From assembly GCA_032718475.1 (NCBI GenBank), contig JAUCBJ010000655.1, positions 1-32,169 on the forward strand: 32,169 nucleotides of DNA. Reading direction: 5' to 3'. The first letter of the stretch is position 1. Each line of letters starts with the position of its first letter. Below the pieces are notes generated by a model. It made no database searches. It was not told the DNA's origin and worked only from the letters and a program-made list of their open reading frames with translations. Shown here piece after piece: positions 29,436-32,169 of this stretch. The position numbers and the translations under genes are program-made. Origin of the DNA: Nemertoderma westbladi (taxonomy: Eukaryota; Xenacoelomorpha; Nemertodermatida; Nemertodermatidae).

Positions 29436-30648
29436 GAGATAGGGGCCTAAGTTCCTTCAGTACGATCTTAAGAGTATCGTCTTGCAATGGAGTTCCAATA
29501 TTTGAATGATCTTTACTAATTACATGGCTCTCTATACTTTCTAAAAAATCTGTATGGCTGTGAGAAGGTTGAGATGCATGTCGCGAACCGGATTGGCTTG
29601 AATTTGTCGTTTGACCAGCGCTTGCACTATTGTATTTATTAATCATAACTTCTCGAGAATTTACCCATTTAGTTTCAGTTTCAGACTTAAGACGGACTGG
29701 ATACCTTCCTGCATATTGTACTGTTAGTGTGAACCCGAGAAGTTGTTTAACTTGCGCAACAATTTCCGCGTGAGGCACAGCCCTGACAGACTTTGTGTTA
29801 ATAGCGATAAGTTTGTCACCAAGCCGTAAACCTGATTGTTCTGCTAAACTTCCCAACTCCACGACAGATACGTAAACCCCTCGGCAAATCTCATCGAAAC
29901 TGCCGACAATATTAAACCCGAATGAATCATTGATACTAGTTCTTATTAAATGTATTTCGCGATATTCTTCTCTTAGAATATCGCATATACTTTCAGTTTC
30001 GCATTTGGATTCTACATCGTACCAGACTAACACATCTTGCTCCTCAACGTATTGAGGTATCTTATCGGAATCCCGAACTACCATTTGCACACGATTGCCT
30101 CGATTGAACGCCATGATAACATCGTCTATAGTGGCCCCTGTTACATCAATCCCGTTAACTTCTACCAACTCCTGACCGACTTTCAGTCCGCCCCTCTGGG
30201 AAGGGGACGTTGGCACCAGCCCGGTAACATAAACTCCAACCCCGGACTTATTTGTCCCTTGCAACGTTAAACCCCAACGCTCTTCCTCTGATTTATACAT
30301 CGTTAAGGTTCGAACAATATCATCTTTGTTTGCTTTAAATGCTTCTTCATTATTATTCAAATTTGTTGTTAATTTTTCCGCGATATTCTTGCAGTTCTCA
30401 TTTCCGTAATCGTGTAACGCTCGGATATATTTTAGTCTTTGTGAGTTATTTAGTAATTCTTTATTATATATGTCCCAAAGGAGTTCACATTTAGCTGCAG
30501 AATCACAGATTAAGCTGAGTCTGTCTATGAGTTCTTTCTCATCACACTGACCGAACTTGTACTGGTTCAGTGTTTCTTTGTAAAACTGTTGTTCAGATAA
30601 ATTCAAGAGATATAAAACCTTAGGGTCATCCCTATAATCATCTGTCAT
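29431..30648 (-). CDS. Scaffold with harmonin-like domain and two PDZ domains
   Basis: This is a predicted cytoplasmic scaffold of 405 residues from the chosen ATG at 30648. An in-frame ATG at 30714 would add 22 residues (MYFVIVIYFVIVV), which are hydrophobic and out of place in a cytosolic scaffold, so I prefer the inner start. In 427-residue numbering, a helical domain at 35-103 (LSEQQFYKETLNQY, then LLWDIYNKELL) resembles the harmonin-homology domain. PDZ1 spans about 133-214 with binding loop WGLTL (147-151). PDZ2 spans about 252-334 with FGFNI (265-269). A serine-rich, low-complexity tail follows. The order HHD-PDZ-PDZ matches whirlin, harmonin and PDZD7, which organise Usher complexes at stereocilia and photoreceptor membranes. 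The later third PDZ and coiled coil of vertebrate proteins are missing. The gene is a single exon with AATAAA overlapping and just after its stop. Confidence 0.85.
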   Translation of the reverse strand: MTDDYRDDPKVLYLLNLSEQQFYKETLNQYKFGQCDEKELIDRLSLICDSAAKCELLWDIYNKELLNNSQRLKYIRALHDYGNENCKNIAEKLTTNLNNNEEAFKANKDDIVRTLTMYKSEEERWGLTLQGTNKSGVGVYVTGLVPTSPSQRGGLKVGQELVEVNGIDVTGATIDDVIMAFNRGNRVQMVVRDSDKIPQYVEEQDVLVWYDVESKCETESICDILREEYREIHLIRTSINDSFGFNIVGSFDEICRGVYVSVVELGSLAEQSGLRLGDKLIAINTKSVRAVPHAEIVAQVKQLLGFTLTVQYAGRYPVRLKSETETKWVNSREVMINKYNSASAGQTTNSSQSGSRHASQPSHSHTDFLESIESHVISKDHSNIGTPLQDDTLKIVLKELRPLSQ

Positions 30649-30920
30649 TTTATCTGCCGTTAATCCAAGAATGTCAACAACAATCACGAAATAAATCACA
30701 ATCACAAAGTACACAAACAGACCAGTTTCTTTATCAATATAGCCTACAATATGGATTATATTTTAAGATCATTGTGTGTATAACGAGTTTCTGTTACGAT
30801 AAATTAAACTGATTGAAATTAAGCTTGAATTAAATGCAGTTTGACACCAAAATTTGATTTGGGTTCCTTAGCAAACATGGACTGATGATATCCGAGGATT
30901 TCTTGATCTCGGAAAATGTG

Positions 30921-31421
30921 GTAAAAACCCACCCTTCATGGTAAGTACCCACCCATTATGGTAAGTACCCACCCTTTATGGTAAGGGTCCACCCATTATG
31001 GTAAGTATCCACCCTTTATGGTAAGTACCCACCCTTTATGGTAAGGGCCCACCCTTTATGGTAAGTACCCACCCTTTATGGTAAGTACCCACCCATTATG
31101 GTAAGTGCCCACCCTTTATGGTAAGGGTCCACCCTTTATGGTAAGTACCCACCCTTTATGGTAAGTACCCACCCATTATGGTAAGTGCCCACCCTTTATG
31201 GTAAGAACCCACCCTTTATGGTAAGTGCCCACCCTTCATGGTAAGTACCCACCCATTATGGTAAGTACCCACCCTTTATGGTAAGGGTCCACCCTTTATG
31301 GTAAGTACCCACCCTTTATGGCAAGTACCCACCCATTATGGTAAGTGCCCACCGTTTATGGTAAAAACCCACCCTTTATGGTAAGTGCCCACCCTTCATG
31401 GTAAGTACCCACCCCTTCATG
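30921..31421. repeat. 20-bp minisatellite, 25 copies, splice-donor-like
   Basis: The units are GTAAGTACCCACCCTTTATG with variants. All 25 are 20 bp except the last (21 bp, extra C). The first half varies among GTACCC, GTGCCC, GGGTCC, GGGCCC and AAACCC-type endings, the second half among CTTTATG, CATTATG and CTTCATG. CATTATG units sit at 30941, 30981, 31081, 31161, 31241 and 31321, so a four-unit 80-bp higher-order period holds over the right half. The units at 31201-31260 recur with small differences at 31361-31420 (160 bp). Each junction reads ATG|GTAAGT or close to it, resembling a 5' splice site on the + strand. The array lies about 270 bases upstream of the PDZ gene start, in its promoter or an upstream intron. 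Confidence 0.97.
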
Positions 31422-32169
31422 CTTTCAACTTTGCCACTGCTCAACGTTTACAAATTTTGAATTGATTTGGACTCAAGGGCAAGGGTAGCAGAAATTATTA
31501 TTTATTTATTTATATTTGTTCCTCGATGTCATTAATTAGCAAGACTGGAAGATGTTTCCAGGTAAACAAAATATGTAGTAAAAATCATCAGGCGCCTTCC
31601 ATTGAAGATCAGTAAGATACCCAAATCAATTTATTATAATTTTTTAAATAAATATGTTACTTTAATTACATCCTTCTCCAGCTGTATATTTTATGGCTAA
31701 CTGTATATCACAAAGTACACAATATTATAATTATTAATACAGTATTATTATCCGTTCGGTAAATTTTAACGATTTTAAAACAAAAATGTAAAATGAGCTA
31801 CACGTGAATGAGGCAAACTATGAAAGCCTACAAATCCGATCATTTGGCACGAGTGTTGTACTGTAGTATCCAAGCAAAGCCAGGGCGGGTACTGTAGATA
31901 CTGTCTTCGTAACTAATTCAGTTTTGGCAATAAGAACTAGTTGTGAATGCAAACCTATATACAACAGTTTCATTTGATTTATTATTCTGAAACCAATCAT
32001 ATCGACCTACAAAGTGATTACCATCATTATTAATTAATTAGTCGAATGAAAGTAATACAGGTTTAAGGTGTCGGATTTATTGTATTTACAAATTAGTTCA
32101 CAAAATGATGATAATATATATTTGAATGCAAGAAGGTCTTCATGAATATACACCTGCACATTATCTGGC
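31422..32169. other. AT-rich non-coding end of window
   Basis: I recognise nothing here: there is one short open frame (31818-32000, minus, 60 codons) with no motif, AT-rich sequence and no repeats worth naming. The window ends mid-sequence. Confidence 0.5.

Noticed and set aside
30921-31421. CRISPR-like array
   Set aside because: The repeats are 20 bp with no spacers, variant in sequence and in a eukaryotic genome. It is a minisatellite.

Overview
This is invertebrate animal DNA. The evidence is polymerase-II genes with AATAAA poly(A) signals, spliceosomal introns (one apparently GC-AG), a eukaryotic tRNA-Asn with internal A and B boxes, tRNA-derived SINEs, a LINE reverse transcriptase, long AT-rich intergenic stretches and several satellites. 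I cannot name the species.

Layout: 1-1.4 kb is AT-rich with nothing recognisable. At 1.4-1.53 kb there is a short tandem duplication and an 18-G tract. At 1.73-4.16 kb lies a GC-rich satellite of about 44 copies of a 55-bp unit. It is followed directly by a reverse-strand tRNA-headed SINE (about 4.2-4.45 kb). At 4.7-7.6 kb there are small repeats, an inverted repeat, a 22-C tract and perfect palindromes. At 7.67-12.36 kb (+) lies a TRPM-family cation channel: two small 5' exons followed by one 4.1-kb exon. From 12.4 to 20 kb there is gene-poor repeat debris (homopolymers, a diverged inverted repeat, a direct duplication, a tRNA-headed SINE). At 20.19-23.18 kb (-) is an uninterrupted kinesin-3 most like KIF28/KLP-6. 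A tRNA-Asn(GTT) sits at 25.5 kb. At 26.2-28.6 kb two decayed copies of one LINE lie head to head. At 28.8-29.4 kb there are two short divergent reading frames of uncertain status. At 29.43-30.65 kb (-) is a single-exon scaffold with a harmonin-homology-like domain and two PDZ domains (whirlin/harmonin/PDZD7 type). A 25-copy, 20-bp minisatellite at 30.92-31.42 kb lies just upstream of it, and every unit carries a splice-donor-like word.

The three confident protein genes (TRPM channel, KLP-6/KIF28-like kinesin, Usher-type PDZ scaffold) belong to families used in sensory cilia or sensory membranes elsewhere. A shared sensory role here is only an inference; the genes are kilobases apart and on both strands. 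All three are nearly intronless, and the only introns I can see are at the extreme 5' end of the TRPM gene. That is the pattern expected of reverse-transcriptase-mediated intron loss. The most unusual non-coding structures are the 55-bp satellite, open in all forward frames over long stretches, and the splice-donor-like minisatellite.
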